6,111 nt of DNA from contig JAIRRD010000204.1 in assembly GCA_031256155.1 (NCBI GenBank), positions 1 through 6,111 of the forward strand, in the 5' to 3' direction. Positions 1 to 5,810 of the stretch are shown one piece after another (the stretch's first letter is position 1; each line of letters begins with the position of its first letter). Position numbers and translations under genes: made by a program. This stretch comes from Holophagales bacterium. Lineage in GTDB: Bacteria > Acidobacteriota > Holophagae > Holophagales > Holophagaceae. The notes beneath the pieces were generated by a model. The model was given only the letters and a program-made list of their open reading frames with translations, was not told the origin of the DNA and searched no databases.

Positions 1-2
1 GT

Positions 3-641
3 AAGCTTCCCGAAACAGTTGACGGTGACACAGTCACCTGGAGTCTGATTTCCGCAACAGGCGATTTCATAACAGCGAATGGCGATGTAAAGGTAGTGGG
101 CAACGTATTGACGATTGACGCGTCAAAAGTCAACACAACCGGTTCCATGTCATTTAGTACGACCTTAAACTCAGCGCAGTCAGGTACCTACATTCAGACA
201 TCAATTCTCACAACGCATACAGTAAGCGTAGAAGTAAACGTGACACCTTCCTCTGATAACTTGAAATGGGCAAGTAATGTCCCACTCGTGTTTGCTGGTG
301 GCGAAGCTGGCACAGTGACAGTGGCTGCTATCACCAGTGGCGCGGTGCCTGCGCTCTCTGCACCTGTCACATTTACAGCGAGCGGTACAGCTATCATTCA
401 ATCCACACCTGGAGTAACTTATACCTGGAGAGTTAGCGCAATCCAGGCTGCTGACTATGGTTGCAAGGCATCTGATATTGTTATCACACCGAATGATGGT
501 AGTACAGGTGTCCCAAGTGTAAAGATACCATCTTCTGCCGGAACCTGGGCCGCAGGCGATGGGTTTACCCTGGAACTCACGGTTAGCTTTGATAACGTTC
601 CCGCAGACGTACACTTCACCAGAAATATCTGGCTGTGGTGA
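3..641 (+). CDS. C-terminal part of a beta-rich, probably surface or secreted protein (5' truncated by window edge)
   Basis: The frame is open from the window edge to a TGA at 639-641, giving 212 visible residues. A GTG at 96 could be read as a start, but the upstream codons (beginning KLPETVDGDTVTW) continue the same style of sequence, so this is the tail of a longer gene. The protein is rich in Thr, Ser, Val, Ala and Gly with alternating hydrophobic residues (for example TVTVAAITSG, FTLELTVSF), typical of beta-sandwich repeats such as Ig-like domains in extracellular proteins. It has a single Cys and no membrane segment or sorting motif; it ends in NIWLW. I do not recognise a named family, and the Ig-like reading is inference from composition. 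The TGA overlaps an ATG (TGATG at 639-643) in the frame of the next gene. Confidence 0.72.
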   Translation, partial: KLPETVDGDTVTWSLISATGDFITANGDVKVVGNVLTIDASKVNTTGSMSFSTTLNSAQSGTYIQTSILTTHTVSVEVNVTPSSDNLKWASNVPLVFAGGEAGTVTVAAITSGAVPALSAPVTFTASGTAIIQSTPGVTYTWRVSAIQAADYGCKASDIVITPNDGSTGVPSVKIPSSAGTWAAGDGFTLELTVSFDNVPADVHFTRNIWLW

Positions 642-724
642 TGGGATTCACTGCTCTGTCTAAGCCGGATTCAAATCGCCTCGGCATTTCAAAAAATACT
701 CAACAATATGAAAGCAGGTTGAAT

Positions 725-1351
725 ATGGATAACACTTTACTTCGTTCCTACAAGATGGAATATGATACAGGCTTTGCCCCCAACCCATACGGGGAAGTCC
801 TTACTTTAGCGACCTGCAAGCCAGGTATACGAAGATGTGCTAAGAAGGATGATGAATGGGTAGAATGGGTGGCTGGATTCACTTCAAAGAAGCTGTTACC
901 TAGCACAACTATAGGTCAGGAAAAGCTGATCTACCTCATGAAGGTTGACAAGAAACTTCGGTTTGAAGAATACTATGAGCAATACCCTGAAAAAAGACCG
1001 GATAAATGTGATTGCGGTGACAATATATACAGACTCGTAAACGGAAAATATGAGCAAGTACCAAATAAATACCATGATATAAATTGCTGCGGTGAAGACA
1101 CATCCAGTCCGTATGTCCTGCTGGCTACAGAATTTTACTATTTTGGCAGAGATGCGGTGGTTGTCCCTGAAAAATACCGACCAAAAGTCCCGAAGAATAC
1201 CACTGAATGTGGATGCAAAACTAAAGATGAGCAAGCCCTGATTTTTATCGACTGGGTAAAAAATGTGGCCGCTAAAAATAAGCATGGCCTCATTGGAGAA
1301 CCTCACGGCTCAAAACCGGGTTCATGTTCAAAAAACAAATGTAAGTGTTGA
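725..1351 (+). CDS. Nmad2-family protein (nucleotide modification associated domain 2), Cys-rich variant
   Basis: A 208-residue soluble protein. From memory of the family, Nmad2 proteins start with a strand followed by a GFAPNP block and a TLATCKPxIRR block, then a GDWVVG-like motif, a (L/I)IYxMKV strand, an FEEYW-like helix, GDNIY, a conserved H/D, a DTS block and an FYYFG motif. All are seen here: DTGFAPNP at 14-21, TLATCKPGIRR at 27-37, LIYLMKV at 68-74, FEEYY at 80-84, CGDNIY at 97-102, HD at 117-118, DTSSPYVLL at 125-133, FYYFG at 137-141, and a late IDWVKN plus LIGEP. Nmad2 was predicted by comparative genomics to act in DNA base modification systems; its biochemistry is not known to me. 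Unusual are 11 Cys (31, 38, 95, 97, 121, 122, 162, 164, 201, 206, 208), many in CxC or CC pairs. I chose ATG 725 because AGCAGG lies 6 nt upstream and the family motifs begin soon after; an in-frame ATG at 641 would add 28 residues that fit nothing in the family. Confidence 0.8.
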   Translation: MDNTLLRSYKMEYDTGFAPNPYGEVLTLATCKPGIRRCAKKDDEWVEWVAGFTSKKLLPSTTIGQEKLIYLMKVDKKLRFEEYYEQYPEKRPDKCDCGDNIYRLVNGKYEQVPNKYHDINCCGEDTSSPYVLLATEFYYFGRDAVVVPEKYRPKVPKNTTECGCKTKDEQALIFIDWVKNVAAKNKHGLIGEPHGSKPGSCSKNKCKC

Positions 1352-1354
1352 TAT

Positions 1355-1369
1355 TATAGCGGTTTATAG
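1355..1369 (+). repeat. Left terminal inverted repeat of the foldback element
   Basis: TATAGCGGTTTATAG is the reverse complement of the right terminus at 1701-1716 apart from one missing base in the T-run. It is followed directly by a small hairpin, GTCAA (1369-1373) with TTGAC (1379-1383). Confidence 0.8.
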
Positions 1370-1406
1370 TCAACGCTTTTGACAAACGGTACAGATAGGC
1401 AAGCAC

Positions 1407-1446
1407 CGCCTACGCCTCCCATTCCGCTCCCCGCCGATGGCGGCTC
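1407..1446 (+). repeat. Left inner arm of the foldback element
   Basis: This 40-bp GC-rich stretch is an inverted copy of 1623-1662, with 6 mismatches by hand alignment. It starts CGCCTACGCC and ends GATGGCGGCTC. The differences are largely C/T-type, which could preserve G-U pairs in RNA or reflect ordinary transitions. Confidence 0.75.
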
Positions 1447-1470
1447 GCTCCATTATAGCAATTTTCGCTT

Positions 1471-1514
1471 TCATAGCCCATTTACGGCGAGCCAAGCTCG
1501 CCTATGAGCTATGA
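1471..1514. repeat. Nested hairpin inside the foldback element
   Basis: A perfect 7-bp stem with a 3-base loop, GGCGAGC-CAA-GCTCGCC at 1486-1502, is enclosed by a second 7-bp inverted pair, TCATAGC (1471-1477) and GCTATGA (1508-1514). The two stems lie on the same axis, so this is a two-tier hairpin within the central part of the element. Confidence 0.65.
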
Positions 1515-1572
1515 GCGGCCGTGATTTGAAGGCGAATCCCGGCATAGCGGTTTGACTACGAAAAGTATAGCC

Positions 1573-1587
1573 ATTCCCCTTGGGAAT
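1573..1587. repeat. Small hairpin inside the foldback element
   Basis: ATTCCC (1573-1578), loop CTT, GGGAAT (1582-1587): a perfect 6-bp stem. It has no U-run after it on either strand, so it does not look like an intrinsic terminator. Confidence 0.5.
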
Positions 1588-1622
1588 TGCACGGAGCGCA
1601 GAGGCTGCGTCGAAAGTGTAGA

Positions 1623-1662
1623 GAGCCGCCATAGGCGGGGAACGAAACGGAAGGCGTAGCCG
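1623..1662 (-). repeat. Right inner arm of the foldback element
   Basis: Inverted partner of 1407-1446, read on the minus strand as CGGCTACGCC through TATGGCGGCTC. Pairing of the two arms would bring the element ends together in a long stem or cruciform. Confidence 0.75.
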
Positions 1663-1700
1663 AAAACTACAGTGAAAATTGCTAATCAATAGGGTAACAG

Positions 1701-1716
1701 CTATAAAACCGCTATA
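1701..1716 (-). repeat. Right terminal inverted repeat of the foldback element
   Basis: CTATAAAACCGCTATA, reverse complement TATAGCGGTTTTATAG, pairs with the left terminus at 1355-1369. It lies 46 bp beyond the aroA stop codon in the direction of aroA transcription. Confidence 0.8.
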
Positions 1717-1718
1717 CG

Positions 1719-1732
1719 GCGCAGTCTTGCGC
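1719..1732. repeat. GC-rich hairpin between the foldback element and the aroA end
   Basis: GCGCA (1719-1723), loop GTCT, TGCGC (1728-1732). It sits just outside the right end of the foldback element and downstream of aroA. There is no U-run following it on the minus strand, so a terminator role for aroA is not supported directly. Confidence 0.4.
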
Positions 1733-1742
1733 ATCCGCGCAT

Positions 1743-1780
1743 TTTTACTTTTGGAGCATTGTTATGCTCCAAAAGTAAAA
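1743..1780. repeat. 17-bp perfect palindromic hairpin overlapping the aroA stop codon
   Basis: Bases 1743-1759 are the exact reverse complement of 1764-1780 with a 4-base loop (1760-1763). On the minus strand the 5' arm encodes the end of AroA (FTFGA). The TAA stop begins at base 1764, the last base of that arm, and its other two bases (1763-1762) are in the loop. The base of the stem is A/T-rich and its core is GGAGCAT/ATGCTCC. The T-run is on the 5' side and the A-run on the 3' side of the hairpin on both strands, opposite to the A-stem-U order of a bidirectional intrinsic terminator. It may still protect the 3' end of the mRNA or end transcription without a U-run; that part is inference. 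Confidence 0.75.
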
Positions 1781-3078
1781 CCGACTATCTCCTCCCATCT
1801 TTCCCAAAAATTTGGGAAAGACTTGGAGACGCAGTTTGGATTCAGTACGGTTCCGCCACTGCGCAGACTTCCCAGAGCCGCCGCGAAAGCCATGCGGTGG
1901 TCGTCCATTGGGTCAAATGCCTCAAATGGCTCGTCTGAAATTGGAGTTGGGGGGGAATTTTTGGGATATATTCTCAGGGCAAAATTAGGTAGTTCTTCTG
2001 CTTTACCGCCAAGCCATTTTACAAGGTTAATTGCGCCCTGAAGCCGGTTGCTCTCTTTGTGGGGAAGTGTGTTTAAGCCTTTTAATTCGGATATGCCTGG
2101 GGCTAATGCGGCTGTGGCCGCGAGTATGGGAGCCAGGTCTGGACAATCTATCAAGTCTGCTTTTATACCGGAATCCAAACGGCCTTTAAAATGGCAGTGG
2201 TCACCTTCAAAACGCCAGGTTGAGCCAACGTCTCCTAAGATTGAGAGTATTGCCGCATCGGGTTGTCCGTCTTTGAAATTTAATGGGAAAATTTCTGTTT
2301 TTATTTCCAATATTGCTGCGGCGCAAAAAAAGACTGCCGCTGCGCTCCAATCGCCGGGGATACATGCTGATACAGGCTCCAAAGAGCCGCCTGGAATTTC
2401 TATGGAATTTTGTTTTAAGCTGGTCTCGCGTTTGAAATGCCTTAGCCATATGTTGGTCAGCGATAAGTAATTATGCGATACCGTGGGTTTTGTCCATCTC
2501 AGTGTTCCGCCGTTTGGCAAGCCCGCTATTGACATGGCTAAGCCGGATGTGAATTGGCTGCTTAGAGTGCTGTCTATTTCCAGGTCAATTGTTTTTGGGA
2601 CTGTCTTTGGGGGTATTAGTAAGCCTCCATTTGGTTTTGGCTGCCACACTGCGCCAAGTCTGTTCAATGCGTCCAGCAGGGGCCTTAATGGGCGTTCAAA
2701 CAGTCTTTCTGAGCCGCTGAACTCTACGGGATTTATGCAGTGCAGTGCGGTAAGCGGCAGTAAGAAGCGCAGAACTGTCCCGGCGGAACCGACTTGAATG
2801 GGGGCTGATGGACTGTGAAAACCTGCCCCTGTGATGTGTAAATTGCTGTCCTGAAAGGTTGATTTTATATTAAGAGCGCTGAGGGCATTGTGCATTATGT
2901 GAACATCTTTGGCGTGTTGTTGTAAATGGTATTTGTAAATTATGCTTTTGCCTTTGGCTAATGATGCCAGGGTTAATATGCGGTTTAAGACTGATTTTGA
3001 TGAGGGTAATTCTATGACGCATGATGAGCGCTTATTGCCTGGCGCTCTGTTTAATTTGCGTATTTCATTGGAAGACAC
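1762..3078 (-). CDS. aroA: 3-phosphoshikimate 1-carboxyvinyltransferase (EPSP synthase)
   Basis: This enzyme joins phosphoenolpyruvate to shikimate 3-phosphate, the sixth step to chorismate, in the cytoplasm. The 438 residues match the family's usual length. Motifs in order: LPSSKSVLNR at 24-33 (family LPGSKSxxNR; Lys28, Ser29, Arg33), GSAGTVLRFL at 97-106 (family GNAGTxxR), ERPLRPLLDAL at 128-138 (Arg129), SSQFTSGL at 173-180 (Gln175), DCPDLAP at 311-317 (catalytic Asp311), KESNRL at 341-346 (Lys341, Glu342, Arg345), DDHRMA at 392-397 (Arg395) and CVSKSFPNFW at 416-425 (Lys419). The key substrate-binding and catalytic residues are all present. Gly-to-Ser in PGSKS and Asn-to-Ser in GNAGT mark a divergent branch, as does GDWSAAA at 242-248. 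The start is GTG at 3078 with AGG 6 nt upstream; the next Met is residue 62, inside the fold. It lies 41 bp after the HEAT-receiver gene on the same strand, so the two are likely cotranscribed. Confidence 0.95.
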   Translation of the reverse strand: MSSNEIRKLNRAPGNKRSSCVIELPSSKSVLNRILTLASLAKGKSIIYKYHLQQHAKDVHIMHNALSALNIKSTFQDSNLHITGAGFHSPSAPIQVGSAGTVLRFLLPLTALHCINPVEFSGSERLFERPLRPLLDALNRLGAVWQPKPNGGLLIPPKTVPKTIDLEIDSTLSSQFTSGLAMSIAGLPNGGTLRWTKPTVSHNYLSLTNIWLRHFKRETSLKQNSIEIPGGSLEPVSACIPGDWSAAAVFFCAAAILEIKTEIFPLNFKDGQPDAAILSILGDVGSTWRFEGDHCHFKGRLDSGIKADLIDCPDLAPILAATAALAPGISELKGLNTLPHKESNRLQGAINLVKWLGGKAEELPNFALRIYPKNSPPTPISDEPFEAFDPMDDHRMAFAAALGSLRSGGTVLNPNCVSKSFPNFWERWEEIVGFTFGA

Positions 3079-3119
3079 TATTCGCCTATAGTTATTAGGT
3101 TTTTGGCAATATTTTTATG

Positions 3120-5810
3120 TTAAGTTTTTAAATTTTCAATTAGCTTTTCCATTGCAAATGGCTTGTGCATTACGCCTATGAGCCAGGATGGTTCGCCCAG
3201 TTCGGCTAAGTCATGTCTTGATGTGCAAATATACAGGTATTTAAACATATGCTTTTCCCACATGGATTGAAGCCAACTCAGCAGACCTCCTTCGAGTTCA
3301 ATGTACTCGGATAACAGGAGATCTGCTTTTGTTTCTGTGAGCATTTTTTCAGCTTCTTCTTTGGTGCCTACATCGCGCACGTCCCAGTTTTCTTTCAGGG
3401 CTTCAACCATACGTTTCCTGAAAAACGCACTGGGATCAAGAACTAAAATTGTTGATATGGGGTCGCGGCGATTTATGTCGGCTTCGGTAAACCCCAGCTT
3501 TATCAGTGCGTTACGGGCGGCGTTTTTTAATCCCACGCCTGTTGAACGGTTGTAAATGACTCTTATAGGCTCAATTAAACTTTTTTGACGGCAAAGCCCC
3601 GCGATTTCACATAGGATGGCTTGATCTTTCCATTCCTGACCTTCAGTTTTTAACTGGTTTTGCACGTAGGAAGCCACTGCTCTGGCCATTTCCGCTTTTA
3701 AGATTAAATCCGGGTCTTCCAGCTTGGTGCGAACTGAAACCAGGGCTTCTGATCTGAGGGAACCTTTTGGTGCGGTTCTCTCCATCATGGTTGTGATCTC
3801 GGTCTCTTTTTGATTCAGTTGTTTAAGGCTTTCGCATCGCCTTGCCATTATTTTGACGATGGCGGAAAGGCGGTCGTTTGCTTCTTTATCCCATTCCCCT
3901 TTGCGCATGTTGGAGAGGTAATCGCTCATGCGCTGTAAAAGAGCTTCGTATATTGTTATCTCTAAAATGTAAAGGTGTTCCATTGTGCAATAGGCAGAAA
4001 AACGCTGCCCTCCGCCTTCGCGGTCATCACAACACCTGTCAAGCAATTTTTGAAAATCTTCAAAATGCTCCATCGGAAATGGTTGGTCGAAGCTGTCAAA
4101 CGGGGGTAAACAACCTTGTAATGCAATTATTAAAACTTCTGGATGTCTCAGGTTCTTGGATTTGGATAACAGACCTAGTGCGGCGTCAGGTGTTTCCAGG
4201 GCGGCGAGGGCTTCGGCCATAGCTATCTGTAACTGCAGTTGTTGGCCATCGTGCAGGAGTTGAAGAAGTACCGGCGTGGCTCTTGGAATACGAAGACTGG
4301 CAAGGGCGTTAGCAGCTCCAACTAACAAGTCGTTTCTTACGTTGACAGAGCCGCCTTCTAAGTCGTTGTTGATAAATTCAAGCAGGGGATCCGCTGCTTC
4401 CTGCATTTGAATTTCTTTGAAACCCCAAAGGGCAAGGCGCATTTTTTCCGGCTCACCTGATTTGAAGTATTCGAGAAATATCTCCTGCCCTTTGCGCAGT
4501 TTGCCTAAATGCTGAATTGCGCGCTGACCAACGTCCACTATAGAATCGTGGCTGGCTTTCAGGAAAAAATTTATAAAAGTGTCGTCTTCCTTTGTGCCAA
4601 AGGCATCCAAAATTACAAAACGGCGCTTGTAATCGGAATCCGCAAGCAGTTCATCAAGTATGTCTGTGTCTTGGTACGATACTAAATCCACGTAGGAATT
4701 CAAAAACATGTTTCCGCCAAGGCGCATGTTGAAAACTTTTCTGAAGTGGGGAATCACCTCTTCGCTCTTGGCTCCGCCCTCTTTTACCAAGCGCTCCAAA
4801 GCAGACGCGGTGTGATCCAAAACAACTGATAGTTCCTCTAAGCGGTGCTCTATTTCATCTGTTCGTTCATTGAGAACGACTGAAAATCTGGTCAATTTGC
4901 TTTCAACCAATAAACGCAATGCCTCTAAGGCAAAAGCGCTGGTTACTGTGTCCGAGTACTCCTCCAGAGCGTCAAAGAGATGGGCTGTTTCAACGCCCTG
5001 CTCCGCTAATGCGGCATTTAACTCGCTGACAATACTTACTGCTTTGTTACGAAATTGTTCAGTCACTAAAGTTTGGCATTCATGCCGCGCCGTTGGCTTG
5101 GGCATTTTGCCTAAGCGATTTATTGTTTCTTGCAGGGTTTGGTTGTTTATCAGTTCCGCAGCTGCGTTTTCAATGGAGTACAAAAGGAAATCCGTAATAT
5201 CAGGACACTGAAAACACGGAAGTATTCGTAGTATCTGCTTTTTGGCCAGTTTATCGCCTGACTGAAATGCGTCAAATATTGCGGGAATATCTTGATGTGA
5301 GGCAAGAACAGAGACCATACGCGCCCCAAGGGCTGCTAGGCGGGGATTGTTTTCTCCCTCTAATATTCTGCCCAGGTAATAAGAAAGAGGCTGGCGAGCA
5401 TCAAGTTCGTTCAGCTCGCGGTTCAAAATTACCTGGCGGTCTCTGTCGGCACGAACTGTTTTGAGTCTCTGCAATGTCTTCCATGAAGACTTTGTGCCAA
5501 TCGCACCCAGTACGGCGCAGCCCTCATCGAAAACAGCTAATTCCGGCTCTTTGGACAATATTTCAAAGAGCAAGTTGGACCATTCAGGCCAATCGTGTTT
5601 TGATATCACCGGCAACACGGCTTTGCGAAGGCTTGATGTACCGGGACGCTTTAAAAAATCACCCACGACTAGCAGACTATTTTTTCCAATCTCACCCAGC
5701 TTTTGAGATAAGTGTTGTGCAAAATGATCGTCGCTTGGCACATACTCGGACAAGATGTGCCTAAGCGAATCTAGCGGGGTGTAGGTAGCTTGAATATTTT
5801 TTTTACTCAT
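3120..5810 (-). CDS. HEAT-repeat protein with a C-terminal degenerate receiver domain
   Basis: An 896-residue protein with no signal peptide or membrane helix, so cytoplasmic. Most of it is paired amphipathic helices of the HEAT/armadillo type; the clearest repeats lie at about 155-215, 395-550 and 700-772. Residues 318-344 form a long charged helix that may be a coiled coil. Such solenoids bind other proteins; the partner is unknown. Residues 786-896 have the order of a CheY-like receiver: STILVLDP strand 1, FFRKRMVEAL helix, ADLLLSE strand 3, KYLYICTS strand 4, and MHKPF. Relative to CheY, the first acidic Asp is kept (Asp792), the second is Pro793, the phospho-acceptor Asp is Glu835, the Thr is Thr863 and the Lys is Lys883. 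It is therefore probably not phosphorylated and may mimic the active state. The ATG at 5810 has AGGA 4 nt upstream. I do not know a named family for the whole architecture. Confidence 0.88.
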   Translation of the reverse strand: MSKKNIQATYTPLDSLRHILSEYVPSDDHFAQHLSQKLGEIGKNSLLVVGDFLKRPGTSSLRKAVLPVISKHDWPEWSNLLFEILSKEPELAVFDEGCAVLGAIGTKSSWKTLQRLKTVRADRDRQVILNRELNELDARQPLSYYLGRILEGENNPRLAALGARMVSVLASHQDIPAIFDAFQSGDKLAKKQILRILPCFQCPDITDFLLYSIENAAAELINNQTLQETINRLGKMPKPTARHECQTLVTEQFRNKAVSIVSELNAALAEQGVETAHLFDALEEYSDTVTSAFALEALRLLVESKLTRFSVVLNERTDEIEHRLEELSVVLDHTASALERLVKEGGAKSEEVIPHFRKVFNMRLGGNMFLNSYVDLVSYQDTDILDELLADSDYKRRFVILDAFGTKEDDTFINFFLKASHDSIVDVGQRAIQHLGKLRKGQEIFLEYFKSGEPEKMRLALWGFKEIQMQEAADPLLEFINNDLEGGSVNVRNDLLVGAANALASLRIPRATPVLLQLLHDGQQLQLQIAMAEALAALETPDAALGLLSKSKNLRHPEVLIIALQGCLPPFDSFDQPFPMEHFEDFQKLLDRCCDDREGGGQRFSAYCTMEHLYILEITIYEALLQRMSDYLSNMRKGEWDKEANDRLSAIVKIMARRCESLKQLNQKETEITTMMERTAPKGSLRSEALVSVRTKLEDPDLILKAEMARAVASYVQNQLKTEGQEWKDQAILCEIAGLCRQKSLIEPIRVIYNRSTGVGLKNAARNALIKLGFTEADINRRDPISTILVLDPSAFFRKRMVEALKENWDVRDVGTKEEAEKMLTETKADLLLSEYIELEGGLLSWLQSMWEKHMFKYLYICTSRHDLAELGEPSWLIGVMHKPFAMEKLIENLKT
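3122..3455 (-). other. Receiver-like (pseudo-REC) domain of the HEAT-repeat protein
   Basis: This covers residues 786-896. Key codons: Asp792 (GAT) at 3435-3437, Pro793 (CCC) at 3432-3434 and Glu835 (GAG) at 3306-3308. The alignment to CheY rests on fixed landmarks: the ILVLD strand, the LLLSE strand, the CTS strand and the HKPF lysine motif. Asp57-to-Glu at the acceptor and Asp13-to-Pro in the Mg-binding pair argue against normal phosphotransfer. Confidence 0.78.

Larger units (their letters stand above)
1355..1716. mobile_element. 362-bp MITE-like foldback element between the convergent Nmad2 and aroA genes
   Basis: The ends are near-perfect inverted repeats: TATAGCGGTTTATAG at 1355-1369 and CTATAAAACCGCTATA at 1701-1716, differing by one T/A. 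Inside them, arms at 1407-1446 and 1623-1662 are inverted copies of each other matching at 34 of 40 positions by hand alignment. Each arm also holds its own small hairpin (CCGCC-GAT-GGCGG at 1431-1443; CCGCC-ATA-GGCGG at 1626-1638). The termini can be read as TA + TAGCGGTTT ... AAACCGCTA + TA, which fits a TA target duplication as made by the IS630/Tc1/mariner group; that assignment is inference. No transposase is encoded, so movement would depend on an enzyme elsewhere. The left end starts 3 bp after the Nmad2 stop codon. An alternative is a structured RNA or a decayed IS remnant. Confidence 0.78.

Noticed and set aside
194..614. Two long minus-strand open frames opposite the surface-type gene
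   Set aside because: The plus frame is open from the window edge to 641 and has a coherent beta-rich composition; the minus frames have no recognisable motif and unusual Cys/Arg content, as expected for shadows.
896..1306. A 136-codon minus-strand open frame with hydrophobic stretches
   Set aside because: It is the complement of the Nmad2 gene, whose motifs are clear on the plus strand; the apparent hydrophobic helices come from reading Lys/Glu-rich codons backwards.
1355..1716. CRISPR array or tandem repeats in the gene-free gap
   Set aside because: The repeats are inverted and nested, without evenly spaced direct repeats or unique spacers.
1471..1734. An 87-codon open frame on the minus strand across the foldback element
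   Set aside because: It lies almost wholly in the inverted-repeat element, crosses its right end and inner arm, has no visible ribosome-binding site or recognisable family motif, and is best explained as chance reading through repeat DNA.
1352..1761. tRNA or other standard RNA gene in the gap
   Set aside because: The hairpins do not form a cloverleaf, there is no T-loop-like sequence, and the terminal inverted repeats point to a mobile element.
1743..1780. Classical intrinsic terminator for aroA or the Nmad2 gene
   Set aside because: The stem is strong, but no U-run follows it on either strand; the T-run precedes and the A-run follows the stem, the reverse of the usual order.
1945..1955. 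Run of seven G (C7 on the coding strand) in aroA as a frameshift
   Set aside because: The reading frame continues unbroken through the run (NSPPTP) and the conserved DDHRMA and SKSFP motifs follow in frame, so there is no frameshift.
2048..2797. Plus-strand open frames opposite aroA
   Set aside because: They lie entirely opposite conserved AroA motifs and show no family features of their own.
3301..5764. Several plus-strand open frames of 65-114 codons opposite the HEAT-receiver gene
   Set aside because: The minus-strand frame is continuous for 896 codons with HEAT and receiver features; the plus frames are short, overlapping shadows.
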